Shown here piece by piece: positions 1 to 9,061 of a stretch of DNA of 64,000 nucleotides. Positions within the stretch are counted from its first letter, which is position 1, and the number at the start of each line of letters is the position of its first letter. The notes beneath the pieces were generated by a model. It was given only the letters and a program-made list of their open reading frames with translations. It was not told the DNA's origin and ran no database searches. The translations under genes were made by a program, and so were the position numbers. Source of the stretch: Streptomyces sp. TBY4 (GTDB taxonomy: Bacteria > Actinomycetota > Actinomycetes > Streptomycetales > Streptomycetaceae); contig NZ_JANAVF010000024.1 of NCBI RefSeq assembly GCF_024213195.1, positions 22,401-86,400 on the forward strand. The letters run 5' to 3'.

Positions 1-32
1 GGGGGGGGGTGGGGGGGGGGGGGGGGGGGGGG
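1..32. repeat. Poly-G run at window edge
   Basis: Nine G, one T, then 22 G. This low-complexity stretch directly precedes a dispersed GC-rich repeat. It could be a genuine homopolymer or an assembly-edge artefact, which the sequence cannot decide. No gene is supported here. Confidence 0.6.
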
Positions 33-33
33 T

Positions 34-104
34 CCCCTACCCGCCCTTCCTCCGTTCCCCGGGGCTCCGCCCCGGACCCCGCGCCTCAAACGCCGGCGGG
101 GCTG
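34..104 (+). repeat. Dispersed GC-rich intergenic repeat, copy 1
   Basis: This stretch has CCTACCCGCCCTTC, then a GGGGCTCCGCCCC hairpin, then CTCAAACGCCGGCGGGGCTG. The same block recurs several times in both orientations between 46.28 and 46.70 kb. It is a non-coding repeat of the kind often seen between Streptomyces genes. An open frame runs through it, but the ligase downstream starts later. Confidence 0.7.
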
Positions 105-167
105 ATCGTGGCTGGGGTCGGTCGTAGGGTTGGGTTCTCGGATGGACCGCATGCCCCAGGGGGATCA

Positions 168-1502
168 GTGCTGACCGCGCTCACCGGTGTTTACGGAGAC
201 AGGCCCGATGCCCTGCGGGTGGCCGGGCGGGGCGCCTCCTACGAGGAGCTGCTCGGGGCGGCCCGGGCGGTGGCCGCCGATGTCGCCGGGGCGCCCGCCT
301 TCGCGGTGACCGCGACGGCCTCGCTGGAGACCGTCGCCGCCGTCGTCGGCGGGCTGCTGGCCGGGGTGCCCTTCGTACCGCTGCCGCCCGACGCGGGGCC
401 CGCCGAGCGGGAGCACATCCTGCGGGACTCCGGTGCGGTGCTCGTCGACGTGGACTTCGCACGGCGTGGGGACGGGGGAGTGGAGGCGGGCCCCGGGCGG
501 CCGGCGCTGATCCTCTACACCTCGGGGACCACCGGCCCGCCCAAGGGCGTCGTGCTCACGGCCGAGGCCGTGGCCGCCGATCTCGACGCCCTCGCCGAGG
601 CCTGGCAGTGGAGTGCCGAGGACACCCTCGTGCACGGGCTGCCGCTGTTCCACGTGCACGGGCTGGTTCTCGGGGTGCTCGGCGCCCTGCGCACCGGCAG
701 CCGCCTCGTGCACACCGGGCGGCCCACCCCCGAGGCTTACGCGGAGGCCGGTGGCAGCCTGTACTTCGGGGTGCCGACCGTGTGGTCCCGTATCGCGGGG
801 GCGCCGGCGGCGGCCGCCGCGCTGGGCGGGGCCCGGCTGCTCGTCTCCGGCAGTGCCGCTCTGCCCGCGCCGGTCTTCCGGGACCTGGAGCGGCTGACCG
901 GGCTGCGGCCCGTGGAGCGGTACGGGATGACGGAGACGCTGATCACCGTGAGCGGGCGCGCGGGCGGGGAGGTGCGGCCGGGTACGGTCGGCACCCCGCT
1001 CCGGGGCATCCGTACGCGGATCGCGGCGGAGCCGGGCGCGGAGATCGGCGAGCTCCAGCTCACCGGGCCGACGCTGTTCTCCGGGTACCTGGGCCGGCCC
1101 GAGGCCACGGCCGCAGCCTTCACGGAGGACGGGTGGTTCCGTACGGGCGACATCGCGGCCGTCGACGAGGGCGACGGGGTCCACCGGATCGTCGGCCGGG
1201 CCTCCATCGACATGATCAAGTCGGGCGGGTACCGGATCGGCGCCGGCGAGATCGAGAACGCGCTGCTCGACCACCCCAAGGTGAGCGAGGCGGCGGTGGT
1301 GGGGCTGCCGGACGCGGATCTCGGGCAGCGGATCGTGGCCTTTGTGGTGGCCGAGGGCGTCACGGGTCCGGAACTGACGGACTTCGTCGCCTCGCACCTG
1401 TCGGTGCACAAGCGGCCGCGCGAGGTGCGGTTCGTGGCGGCGATCCCGCGCAATGCGATGGGCAAGCCGCAGAAGAGGCTGCTGGTGACGGGTGAGGGGT
1501 GA
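168..1502 (+). CDS. matB: MatB-like malonyl/methylmalonyl-CoA ligase (acyl-CoA synthetase)
   Basis: This is an ANL-family adenylating enzyme that should activate a dicarboxylic or short acyl acid with ATP and CoA, supplying polyketide or fatty-acid extender units. The visible motifs are LYTSGTTGPPKG (A3), HGLPLFHVHGLVLG, RYGMTETL (A5), GWFRTGDIA (A7), the IKSGGYRIGAGEIE hinge (A8) and NAMGKPQKR with the catalytic lysine (A10). The motif wording closely follows Streptomyces MatB as I remember it. I chose GTG at 168 because AGGGGG lies a few bases upstream; the open frame extends further but crosses a repeat. About 444 aa, slightly shorter than MatB (about 485 aa). The exact substrate is inferred. 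Confidence 0.85.
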   Translation: MLTALTGVYGDRPDALRVAGRGASYEELLGAARAVAADVAGAPAFAVTATASLETVAAVVGGLLAGVPFVPLPPDAGPAEREHILRDSGAVLVDVDFARRGDGGVEAGPGRPALILYTSGTTGPPKGVVLTAEAVAADLDALAEAWQWSAEDTLVHGLPLFHVHGLVLGVLGALRTGSRLVHTGRPTPEAYAEAGGSLYFGVPTVWSRIAGAPAAAAALGGARLLVSGSAALPAPVFRDLERLTGLRPVERYGMTETLITVSGRAGGEVRPGTVGTPLRGIRTRIAAEPGAEIGELQLTGPTLFSGYLGRPEATAAAFTEDGWFRTGDIAAVDEGDGVHRIVGRASIDMIKSGGYRIGAGEIENALLDHPKVSEAAVVGLPDADLGQRIVAFVVAEGVTGPELTDFVASHLSVHKRPREVRFVAAIPRNAMGKPQKRLLVTGEG

Positions 1503-1560
1503 CGCAGGCGCTCGGAAAAAGGGCAACGGGCCTTGGGGGCGGGGCGGGTAGCTTGCTCGC

Positions 1561-2457
1561 ATGGAGAAGACGTCTGATCAGGTCAGGACCGACCGGCGGG
1601 CGCTGCTGGCCGCCGGGGTGACCGTCGTGCTGTGGGCCTCCGCGTTCGTTTCGATCCGCTCGGCGGCCGCGTACTTCGGGCCCGGAGCGCTGGCCTTCGG
1701 ACGTCTGCTGACGGCCTCGGTGGCGCTCGGGCTGGTCCTGCTCGTCAAGCGGGTGCCGGCGCCGCCGAAGGGGGCCTGGCCCGGGATCCTGGTCTCCGGG
1801 GTGCTCTGGTTCGGGCTGTACATGGTGACGCTGAACTGGGGCGAGCAGCTCGTCGACGCCGGTACCGCGGCCATGATCGTCAACATCGGCCCGATCGTGA
1901 TCGCCCTGCTCAGCGGCTGGCTGCTGAAGGAGGGCTTCCCGCCCCTGCTGCTGGCGGGCATGGCGGTCTCCTTCGCCGGGGCGGTGCTGGTCGGACTGTC
2001 CACCTCGAACGGCGGGTCCGCCTCGCTGGGAGGGGTCCTGCTCTGCCTGGTCGCCGCGCTCACGTACGGGGCCGGTGTGGTCGCGCAGAAGCCGGCGCTG
2101 GCGCATGCGAGCCCGCTCCAGGTGACCACGTACGGCTGCTTCGTCGGGACGGCCGTCACCCTGCCCTTCGTCGGGCAGCTCGTCGACCAGCTTCCCGGGG
2201 CTCCGCTCTCCGCCGTCCTCAACATGGTCTACCTGGGGCTCTTCCCGACCGCGCTCGCCTTCACCACCTGGTCGTACGCGCTGTCGCGGACCACCGCGGG
2301 GAAGATGGGCGCGACCACCTACGCGGTGCCCGCCGTGGTGGTGCTCATCGCCTGGGTCGCCCTCGACGAGGTCCCGGCCGCGCTGACCCTGCTCGGCGGC
2401 GCGGTCTGCCTGGCCGGGGTCGCCGTTTCGCGGAGGCGCCGGCGGGCGTTCACGTGA
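1561..2457 (+). CDS. EamA/DMT-family membrane transporter
   Basis: This is a 298-aa protein with about ten hydrophobic segments arranged as two EamA repeats, typical of drug/metabolite transporter permeases that export amino acids or metabolites. It opens with TVVLWASAFVSIRSA and has a second-repeat TYGAGVV..P motif after the midpoint. The C-terminus is a short basic tail (RRRRR). Its 3' end overlaps the convergent hydrolase-acetyltransferase gene by 8 bp. The substrate cannot be told from sequence. Confidence 0.88.
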   Translation: MEKTSDQVRTDRRALLAAGVTVVLWASAFVSIRSAAAYFGPGALAFGRLLTASVALGLVLLVKRVPAPPKGAWPGILVSGVLWFGLYMVTLNWGEQLVDAGTAAMIVNIGPIVIALLSGWLLKEGFPPLLLAGMAVSFAGAVLVGLSTSNGGSASLGGVLLCLVAALTYGAGVVAQKPALAHASPLQVTTYGCFVGTAVTLPFVGQLVDQLPGAPLSAVLNMVYLGLFPTALAFTTWSYALSRTTAGKMGATTYAVPAVVVLIAWVALDEVPAALTLLGGAVCLAGVAVSRRRRRAFT

Positions 2458-3478
2458 GGCGCAGGTCCACGAAGGGGACGGTGTCGCCGGGGAGGACGTA
2501 GCGGTCGAACTCGATGAAGCCCGCGCGGTGCGCGAAGTCCAGGCCCTCCGGGTTGGAGGCGAGGACCACGGTCTCGATCACCTCGGCGCCGAGGGTCCGT
2601 GCCTCGGCGAGCGCGTGGGCGTACAGCTCCCGGCCGAGACCCCGTCCGCGGTGGGCGGGCAGGATGCGCGCGATCACGGTGGCGGTCGTGGAGCCGGCAG
2701 CGGGCGGCCGGACCGTCGTGCAGCCGACGAGGGCGTCGCCGAGGTGGGCGATGTGCAGGAGGTTGCGCGCGGCCCGCTCCCGTACGTCTTCCAGGGAGAG
2801 GACGGCCGTCGGGATGACCGTGTTGTGGACGTGCTGCCAGTTGTGCAGGGCGGCTTCGGAGCCGGCGTCCACCGGGTGGATCCGGAGGCCGGAAGCCGGG
2901 GGCGGGGTGTCCTGGGCGGCGGCGTCGAGCAGGACGCGGGCCAGGGCGGAGGGGGCGGAGAACATCGGCCAGTGGCCCGTGTCCAGGGTGACCAGCTGCC
3001 AGTCCGGGGCGGTGGCCAGGAGCTTCGCCGCCTCGGGGCGGGGGGTGGTGGTGTTCGGCGTGCAGGCGACGTAGGTGGCGGGGAGTTCGGCCAGCGGGTG
3101 GGTCAGTACGGTGCGGCCGTCCGGGCCGGTCGAGACGAAGGATTCGTGGTGGACGGGGACGTCGGCGTCGACGAAGACCACACGCTTCAGGCGGCCGCCG
3201 ATCCGCTCGGCGGCCTGGCCGACCGGGATGCCGGAGCAACCGTGCCCGACGAGGACCACATCGCGCAGGCCGAGCTCGTCGATGCCGTCGACTATGTCCG
3301 TGACGTGCGTCTGCCGGCCCGCTGCGCGGCCCTGCTCGTCCGCGGGGCCGGACAGGGTCAGCGCGTGGACCTCGTGCTCTTCGCCCGTGGCGCGGAGTGC
3401 GGTGCGGAGTTCGCGGGCCACCTCGTCCCATGCCGCGGCTCCGAGCCAGGCGTCTGCCACCAGTACGAATTCAGTCAT
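2450..3478 (-). CDS. Alpha/beta-hydrolase-like domain fused to GNAT acetyltransferase
   Basis: This 342-aa protein has two domains. Residues 1 to about 190 resemble an alpha/beta hydrolase (start MTEFVLVADAWLGAAAWDEV, late GHWPMFSAP carrying the expected His). Residues from about 195 to the end resemble a GNAT N-acetyltransferase, with the acetyl-CoA loop LPAHRGRGLGREL and the downstream NPEGLDFAHRAGF. The nucleophile elbow reads GHGCSG rather than GxSxG, so hydrolase catalysis may be lost or altered. The GNAT half looks intact. The gene is convergent with the transporter and divergent from the next gene. Substrate unknown; the fusion may be a resistance or modification enzyme. Confidence 0.8.
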   Translation of the reverse strand: MTEFVLVADAWLGAAAWDEVARELRTALRATGEEHEVHALTLSGPADEQGRAAGRQTHVTDIVDGIDELGLRDVVLVGHGCSGIPVGQAAERIGGRLKRVVFVDADVPVHHESFVSTGPDGRTVLTHPLAELPATYVACTPNTTTPRPEAAKLLATAPDWQLVTLDTGHWPMFSAPSALARVLLDAAAQDTPPPASGLRIHPVDAGSEAALHNWQHVHNTVIPTAVLSLEDVRERAARNLLHIAHLGDALVGCTTVRPPAAGSTTATVIARILPAHRGRGLGRELYAHALAEARTLGAEVIETVVLASNPEGLDFAHRAGFIEFDRYVLPGDTVPFVDLRLT

Positions 3479-3603
3479 GAACGCACGTTAATCGACTGTA
3501 TGCGGTTGCTTCGGGCTGATGGGGGTGGGTCCAATGGGGCGGATGGTTCTGCGGTGCCCCAGGTGGTGCGCCGGGTGGTGGGCGTGATGGGGAGTGGCGG
3601 GCT

Positions 3604-4683
3604 GTGAGTGACGTGGCGTCTTCTGGTGTGCGGTTGGGGGCTCTCGCGCCGTTGACGCGGCCCGGATGGGTCGACGCGGGGCGGCAGTTGCTCGCGGGGA
3701 TCGAGCTGGCCGTGGACGAGGTCAACGGCGGCGGAGGGATCGGCGGGCGGCCGCTGGAGCTCCTCGTGCGGGACACCGCGGCCGATCCGGAGCGAGCCGC
3801 GGCGGCCGTGGAGGAGCTGGCGGGGCTGGGCGTGGCCGCCGTGGTGGGGGAGTACCACAGTGTGGTGGCCCGGGCCGCCGCCGCCCGGGCCGATGCGCTC
3901 GGGGTGCCCTTCCTCTGTTCGTCCGCGGTGCTCGACGCGCTCACCGAGGAGCCGACGCAGTGGGTCGCGCGCCTGGCCCCGGCCCAGTCCCACGGCTGGC
4001 GGACGTACGCGGACTTCCTCCTCGGAGCGGGCCACACCCGGATCGCGGTGGCGACCCAGCCGAGCGTGTACTGGGCTTCGGGGACCCGCATCCTGCGGGA
4101 ACGTCTTGCCGGGCGCGGCGGGAGCGTGGTCGAGATCGACGTACAGGGGAGCCCGGTCGGGGCAGTGTGCGACCTGCTCGTCGAGCAGGGGGTGACGGCG
4201 CTGCTCCTGCTGGTCGGGTATCCGGAGCCGGCCGCGGAGCTCGTCCGGGCCGTACGGGGCGACCGGCGGCTCGGGGAGCTGCTGATCGGCGCTCCGGCCG
4301 GGCAGCCGGAGTTCGCCGGATGGGCCGGGGCGCTGGGCGCGGACGGCGCGGGGATCCCCTTCCTGCGCTACCTGCCCGAGCAGCTCGGGCCGCTCGGCGA
4401 GCGGGTGGGGAAGGAGCTCCGCGCGCGGCTGGGCGAGGAGCCCTCGATGGTGGCCTTCGAGGGCTGGGACAGCGTCACCGTCCTTGCCGAGGTGCTGCGT
4501 TCCCACGGTGCCGGGGACCGGGCGGCCGTCGCCGGGGCCTGGCCACGGGTGGAGGTCGAGGGCACGCGGGGGCCCGTCCGGTTCTCCCGGACGCCCGGGA
4601 CCGGTGTCTGGCAGTGGGCCTGGGCGCCCGTGCACGTGGTCGACCGGGATCCGGCGGACATCGGCCGCTTCCGGATCCTGTAG
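3604..4683 (+). CDS. Periplasmic-binding-protein-like ligand-binding protein (Leu/urea/AmiC type) without signal peptide
   Basis: This 359-aa protein has the type I periplasmic binding fold of branched-chain amino acid, amide or urea receptors. Motifs are IELAVDEVNGGGGIGGRPLEL, a Walker-free VVGEYHSVVARA segment and SYxAxD-like ligand regions. The start is GTG (VSDVASSGVRLGAL), and no hydrophobic signal or lipobox precedes the fold. It may therefore be cytoplasmic, as in AmiC-type sensors, rather than a transport lipoprotein. No ABC permease genes adjoin it. The ligand is unknown. Confidence 0.8.
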   Translation: MSDVASSGVRLGALAPLTRPGWVDAGRQLLAGIELAVDEVNGGGGIGGRPLELLVRDTAADPERAAAAVEELAGLGVAAVVGEYHSVVARAAAARADALGVPFLCSSAVLDALTEEPTQWVARLAPAQSHGWRTYADFLLGAGHTRIAVATQPSVYWASGTRILRERLAGRGGSVVEIDVQGSPVGAVCDLLVEQGVTALLLLVGYPEPAAELVRAVRGDRRLGELLIGAPAGQPEFAGWAGALGADGAGIPFLRYLPEQLGPLGERVGKELRARLGEEPSMVAFEGWDSVTVLAEVLRSHGAGDRAAVAGAWPRVEVEGTRGPVRFSRTPGTGVWQWAWAPVHVVDRDPADIGRFRIL

Positions 4684-4700
4684 GGAGGGGAGGGGCGTCT

Positions 4701-5648
4701 TCAGTCGCGGGACAGGTGGGCGCGGTACCAGGGGGCCGCGGCGGGGAGCAGGGCGAGGGGCGTGGGTGTGGGGCGCAGGCCGGTCAGCTGCCAGATGGCG
4801 TCGGCGCGCTGGTAGTAGTCGCGGGCCAGCAGGGAGAACTGCCGTTCCGTCACCAGGCCGGGGCGCACGCGGAGTTGTTCCACGCAGCGGTCCCACGGCC
4901 AGTCCTCCCGTACCGCCGGCAGGATTCCCTCGGCGGCCAGGGCCGCCATGAGGCTGGCGCTGGTCACGGCGGCGGGGTGGCTCGCGTGGTGGATGCCGCC
5001 GGCGAGCGGGCCCGGGGCCGTGGCCAGGGCGTCGATCAGGCGGGCCAGCTCGCCGACGTCGATCACGGACAGCAGCGCGCGGCCGCCGTCCCAGAGGGCC
5101 GGGACCCGGTCGATCAGCTCGGCCAGGGCCGGGACCACCCATCGGTCTCCCGCGCCCAGCACCAGCCCCGGGCGCAGGACGGTTCCGCCGGCGGCCAGGA
5201 CCGGGGTCTCCGCCGCCAGCCGGGTGCGGCTCGCGGCGGACACCGGGTCGGGGGTGACCTCGTCGACCTCGACCCCGCGGTGCGGGAGGTTCCCGTAGAC
5301 CGCGGCCGTGGACAGGTGGACGATCCGGTCCACCCCGGCCCGTGCGGCCTCCGCGAGGAGGGCCCTGCCGCCCAGGACGTTGACCGTGTGGCAGCGCTCC
5401 TCGTCCCGCCCGATGTAGGAGGCCAGACTCACCAGTGCGGCCGCCCCCTCGCAGACCCCGTGCAGCGAGTCGGGGTCGCCCAGGTCCGCCCGCACCCACT
5501 GGACGCCTTCGCGCTCCGCACCGGGGGTGCGGGCGAGGGCCCGCACCAGGATTCCGGAACGGCGGGCCAGGGCGTCCAGTGCGGCCGAGCCGATGAAACC
5601 GGTGGCTCCCGTCAGGACGATGACCCGGGGTCTGTCATATGTCTGCAT
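4701..5648 (-). CDS. NAD-dependent epimerase/dehydratase (extended SDR), possible GBL-pathway reductase
   Basis: This 315-aa extended SDR has an N-terminal Rossmann GATGFIGSAAL and the acidic D-L-G-D segment. An STAAVYG stretch stands where the catalytic YxxxK normally follows. It lies last in a same-strand series AfsA-P450-SDR-this gene. ScbB/JadW2-type reductases of GBL biosynthesis belong to this fold, so a role in butyrolactone maturation is a reasonable inference but unproven. The gap to the preceding SDR is about 160 bp. Confidence 0.78.
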   Translation of the reverse strand: MQTYDRPRVIVLTGATGFIGSAALDALARRSGILVRALARTPGAEREGVQWVRADLGDPDSLHGVCEGAAALVSLASYIGRDEERCHTVNVLGGRALLAEAARAGVDRIVHLSTAAVYGNLPHRGVEVDEVTPDPVSAASRTRLAAETPVLAAGGTVLRPGLVLGAGDRWVVPALAELIDRVPALWDGGRALLSVIDVGELARLIDALATAPGPLAGGIHHASHPAAVTSASLMAALAAEGILPAVREDWPWDRCVEQLRVRPGLVTERQFSLLARDYYQRADAIWQLTGLRPTPTPLALLPAAAPWYRAHLSRD

Positions 5649-5806
5649 GGGGCGATTTTATGGGCGCCGGGTCGGCCCGGACTGGTGCGCCGGTGAGCCC
5701 CCACAGCTCTTCTTCTGTTCGTTGGCCCGGGGTTCCGTCAGGTTCTGCCGGGGGCCGACCGCGGTCCGGTCGCGGTCCGTCGCGCGGCCGCCGCCGTACG
5801 GAGCAC

Positions 5807-6571
5807 TCAGCGGGCGGTCCAGCCGCCGTCCACCGGGACGGTCGCGCCGACCACGAAGGAGGCCTGGTCGCTGAGCAGCCAGGCGGCCGCGTGCGCGATC
5901 TCGCGCGGGTCCGCCGTACGCGGCAGCGGGGTCCTGGTGTGCAGCTGCTCCTCCAGGCCCGGGTTCAGGTCGAACCACTGGGCCATCATCTCGCTGCGCG
6001 TGGTGCCCGGGGCTACGGCGTTGACCCGGACGCCCTGGGCGGCGTACTCGGCCGCGGCCTTCGTCAGGCCGATGACGGCGTGCTTCGCCGCGATGTACGC
6101 GGCGGACGCCGGAGTGCCCATCAGGCCCGCGACGCTGCTGTTGTTCACGATCGCCCCGCCCCCCGGCAGCATCGCGGCGATCTCGTACTTCATGCAGTTC
6201 CAGGTGCCGCGGACGTTGGTGGCCATCACGGCCTCGAAGTCCGCGTCCTCGGTGAGGTGCAGCGGTGCGGGCACGGTGCCCAGCCCCGCGTTGTTGAAGG
6301 CGGCGTCCAGGCCCCCGAAGAGCTCCACCGCCCTGGCCACCGCCGCCTCGGCCTCCTCCGCGCGGGTCACGTCGGCGACCGCGTAGGCGGCGGTGAACCC
6401 CCGGTCCGTCAGTTCGCGGGTGAGGGTGGCGAGTTGTTCCCCGCGCCGGGCGAGGAGGAGCACCGAGGCCCCGTTCTCGCAGAACACCCGGGCGGCGGCC
6501 GCCCCGATCCCGCTGCTGGCGCCGGTGATCAGGGCGCGCCTGCCCACGAGGAGGCCGGTCTTTTCCGTCAT
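5807..6571 (-). CDS. Short-chain dehydrogenase/reductase (FabG/glucose-1-dehydrogenase type)
   Basis: This 254-aa classical SDR has TGASSGIG (cofactor loop), NNAGLG, the catalytic Ser in NNSSVAGL, YIAAKHA (YxxxK) and VNAVAPGTTRS. It ends VDGGWTAR, the usual FabG-like tail. The start is ATG, giving MTEKTGLLVGRRALITG; the longer open frame upstream is a shadow of the P450 gene. It sits between the P450 and the epimerase on the same strand and probably reduces a keto group, perhaps in GBL maturation. Confidence 0.88.
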   Translation of the reverse strand: MTEKTGLLVGRRALITGASSGIGAAAARVFCENGASVLLLARRGEQLATLTRELTDRGFTAAYAVADVTRAEEAEAAVARAVELFGGLDAAFNNAGLGTVPAPLHLTEDADFEAVMATNVRGTWNCMKYEIAAMLPGGGAIVNNSSVAGLMGTPASAAYIAAKHAVIGLTKAAAEYAAQGVRVNAVAPGTTRSEMMAQWFDLNPGLEEQLHTRTPLPRTADPREIAHAAAWLLSDQASFVVGATVPVDGGWTAR

Positions 6572-6648
6572 GGGGGAGTCTTTCGTCTCGTGCGGTCCGC
6601 GCGGTCCGGGGGTCCGGGCGGGGGTTTGCGGGAGGGGTCGCTCCGGAA

Positions 6649-7902
6649 CTATTGGCTGGAAAAAGACCTCTTGGGGGCGCCCAGGAGCACCGGCAGCACC
6701 CGGTGGCCGTTCGAGACGAACGAGAACTTGGGCCGCAGTTCCCCGGCCGGGACGGCCAGGGCGAGATCGGGGAACCGCTCGAAGAGGGCCGACAGCGCGA
6801 TGGCGGCCTCCATACGGGCCAGGGTCACGCCGAGGCAGTGGTGCGCTCCGTACCCGAACGAGACGTGGTCGCCGCGGGTGGGGCGGGTGATGTCGAAGTG
6901 GTCCGCGTCGGCGCCGTGGTGGAGGGGGTCGCGGCCCGAGCCGGCGAAGCAGATGGAGATGGCGTCGCCCTGCTCGATCCGCACGTCGTCGTCGATCTCG
7001 ATCGCCTCGACGGCGTAGCGCATGATGCTGTGCGCGCCCGGCGGGTCCGCGCGCAGGGACTCGTCGATCACGTCGTCCCACGTGGCCTTGCCGGCCCGTA
7101 CGAGGGCCAGCTGGTCGGGGTGGGTGAGGAGGGAGACGACCGCGTTGTCGATGAGGTTCGCCGTCGTCTCGTACCCGGCGGTGAAGAGCAGGATGAGGTT
7201 GTCGAGGAGTTCCTTCTCGCTGATCCGCGCCGTGCCCGAGTCGCGCGCGGTGATGAGCCCCGAGGCCAGATCGTCCGAGGGGTTCTCCCGCTTGTCCGCG
7301 ACGAGCTTGTTCATGTTCTCGTACATCGCGATCCCATTGGCCATCGCATCCTCGGTGGAGATCGAGGTGGAGAAGAAGCCGTCGATGATCCGCTGCAGGG
7401 GTTTCCATGCGGAATGCGGAATCCCGAAGAGTTCGCAGACCACGGAGTGCGGCAGTACCTGGGCGAATTCGGTGCGCAGGTCCACCGGCACGCCGGCCGG
7501 GGCCAGCTCCAGCCGGTCGAGGAGTTCTGCGGTGAGCTCCTCGACCCGTGGGCGCAGTGCCGCCACGCGGCGTGCCGTGAATTCCCTGGCAATGGGTTTG
7601 CGCAGGCGGGTGTGTTCGTCCCCGTAGGCGGTGACCATGTTCTGGACCGAGACCCAAATGGCCAGCGGCCACTCCTCGGTGACCTCTCCGTCGACCCACG
7701 CGGGCCAGTGCCGGTAGGCGTCCTTCGACACGCGGGGATCTGTGAGCAGACGTTTCACGAGGGCGAAGTCGGTGATCGACCAGGCCTCCACTCCACCGGG
7801 GAGTGCGATCTTCACGGCCCGGCCACGGGAGCGTATTTCCTTGATTTCTCCGTGAATGTCCTGGCCGAGCGGATCGATGACGAACGGGCACTGCCTGCTC
7901 AC
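6649..7902 (-). CDS. Cytochrome P450 (CYP107-like)
   Basis: This soluble bacterial P450 of about 417 aa has the I-helix FTAGYETTAN, the K-helix ExxR pair in DESLRADPP, and the heme loop FGYGAHHCLGVTLAR with the cysteine ligand. GTG at 7902 (VSRQCPFVIDPLG) is chosen because a strong GGGGGGA ribosome site sits just upstream; a longer frame is possible. It lies between afsA and the SDR on the same strand. P450s occur beside afsA in several signalling loci (for example for avenolide-type or modified GBLs), so a role in tailoring the signal is inferred. It needs ferredoxin partners, none of which is in the window. Confidence 0.9.
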   Translation of the reverse strand: MSRQCPFVIDPLGQDIHGEIKEIRSRGRAVKIALPGGVEAWSITDFALVKRLLTDPRVSKDAYRHWPAWVDGEVTEEWPLAIWVSVQNMVTAYGDEHTRLRKPIAREFTARRVAALRPRVEELTAELLDRLELAPAGVPVDLRTEFAQVLPHSVVCELFGIPHSAWKPLQRIIDGFFSTSISTEDAMANGIAMYENMNKLVADKRENPSDDLASGLITARDSGTARISEKELLDNLILLFTAGYETTANLIDNAVVSLLTHPDQLALVRAGKATWDDVIDESLRADPPGAHSIMRYAVEAIEIDDDVRIEQGDAISICFAGSGRDPLHHGADADHFDITRPTRGDHVSFGYGAHHCLGVTLARMEAAIALSALFERFPDLALAVPAGELRPKFSFVSNGHRVLPVLLGAPKRSFSSQ

Positions 7903-8052
7903 AGGAGTATCCCCCCTACAGGTTCTGCTGATGGTGAATCGGGCGACGTCACAGGCTGGCACGCCGACGCCCGTCCCGCCACTTCGCGCGCGTGACGTCT
8001 CGGTGAGTGGATCGCGCGGAAGGGCTTCCCGTATTCCTGGAGGGGCAGGAGA

Positions 8053-8997
8053 TCAGGGAGAAACGGGAATTGCCTCGAGCAGGGCGAGGAAGACCCGCCG
8101 GCCGCTCTGGTGTCCCGTGATGCTCAACGACAGCGTGTTGTCGCGATTCCGTGTCACCGGCTGCGCCTGTATCAGACAGGGCGTGTCGAACTCCGCGTAG
8201 CGCTCGAAGGCCAGGCGGAGCGAGGTGGGGTAGAGCCGGGTGGAGCCCGCGACGGCGAAGGCGGCCTGGTGGGTGGCTTCCATGAGCGCCATGCCGGGGA
8301 CGTGGTCGTTGGGGTGCGCGAAAAGCGTCGTGTTCTCGGTGTGCGACCGCAGGGTCCAGCAGCGGGGGTCCCTGGTGGGGGCGAGCAGCACGTCTCTCGG
8401 CTCGGTCCGCAGGACGAGGGAGGGGTGCACCGGTTCCGGTACGGGCAGGACGGGGCGCGCGTCCGCGAATTCGCCCCGCATCCGGCGGTAGGCGCCGGGG
8501 GACGTGCAGGCGAGGCTTCCGTCCCCGGTGGCGATGACCCGGCCGCCTCGTACCAGGCGCATGTGGCAGGTCATCCCGGAGAAGCGGGTGCCGCGCCGGC
8601 GGATGTCCGAGCAGGTGACGTCGATGTGGACGGGGGAGTCGTCGTCCGCTTCCACGAGTTCCGGTTCGATCGTGTAGTTGAGATCGGACATCAGGAAGTG
8701 GTGGCCCAGCGGGACGCCGAACTCGGCGTGGGAGATGAGGATCCCTGCTTGGCGGATGGCCTCCGCGATCAGGGTGGGTGATCGAAAACCGTGCAGCGCG
8801 GTATGGAACGGATGGTTTTCAGGCCAACGCAGCGTCACATTGAAGCGGTCGTCACCTGTTCGTTCCCAGTGCGACAGGAACACCTCAGAGGTGTCGGGAC
8901 GGTGCACGAGCCAGTTGGGTACGGCCGGGGGCCTAGCTTCTGCGACCCCGACCCTCTGTCTTTGGATGTTTTCGCCCGGAAATGACGCGATTAACAT
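8053..8997 (-). CDS. AfsA/ScbA-family gamma-butyrolactone synthase
   Basis: This 314-aa protein has two AfsA hot-dog repeats. The first includes FHTALHGFRSPTLIAEAIRQAG and the second VPGMALMEATHQAA. Family members condense a beta-ketoacyl-ACP chain with dihydroxyacetone phosphate, the first committed step of A-factor-type signals. Start ATG at 8997 follows GAGGGGGAG at good spacing; the longer open frame upstream crosses the intergenic region. It is divergent from the receptor gene at 9164, the classic afsA/receptor arrangement. Confidence 0.93.
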   Translation of the reverse strand: MLIASFPGENIQRQRVGVAEARPPAVPNWLVHRPDTSEVFLSHWERTGDDRFNVTLRWPENHPFHTALHGFRSPTLIAEAIRQAGILISHAEFGVPLGHHFLMSDLNYTIEPELVEADDDSPVHIDVTCSDIRRRGTRFSGMTCHMRLVRGGRVIATGDGSLACTSPGAYRRMRGEFADARPVLPVPEPVHPSLVLRTEPRDVLLAPTRDPRCWTLRSHTENTTLFAHPNDHVPGMALMEATHQAAFAVAGSTRLYPTSLRLAFERYAEFDTPCLIQAQPVTRNRDNTLSLSITGHQSGRRVFLALLEAIPVSP

Positions 8998-9011
8998 GAA
9001 CTCCCCCTCCA

Positions 9012-9032
9012 GGCTCAAGGCAGGTTTGAGCC
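9012..9032. promoter_or_regulatory. Inverted repeat in afsA leader
   Basis: The arms GGCTCAA and TTGAGCC are separated by seven bases, 15 bp from the afsA start. It could be a regulator half-site pair or a leader hairpin. It does not match the ATAC..GTAT form seen elsewhere in the window. Confidence 0.35.
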
Positions 9033-9061
9033 AGTGATGGTATGTCCCGGTCCGCCGCAAG

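Noticed and set aside
3475..5499. Long open frame of 674 aa on the minus strand
   Set aside because: It is Arg/Pro/Gly-rich shadow coding opposite the binding-protein gene and in a different frame from the epimerase; no family resemblance.
5807..7891. Single 694-aa SDR fusion protein
   Set aside because: The N-terminal 440 residues are a frame shadow of the P450 gene; the SDR has its own ATG at 6571.
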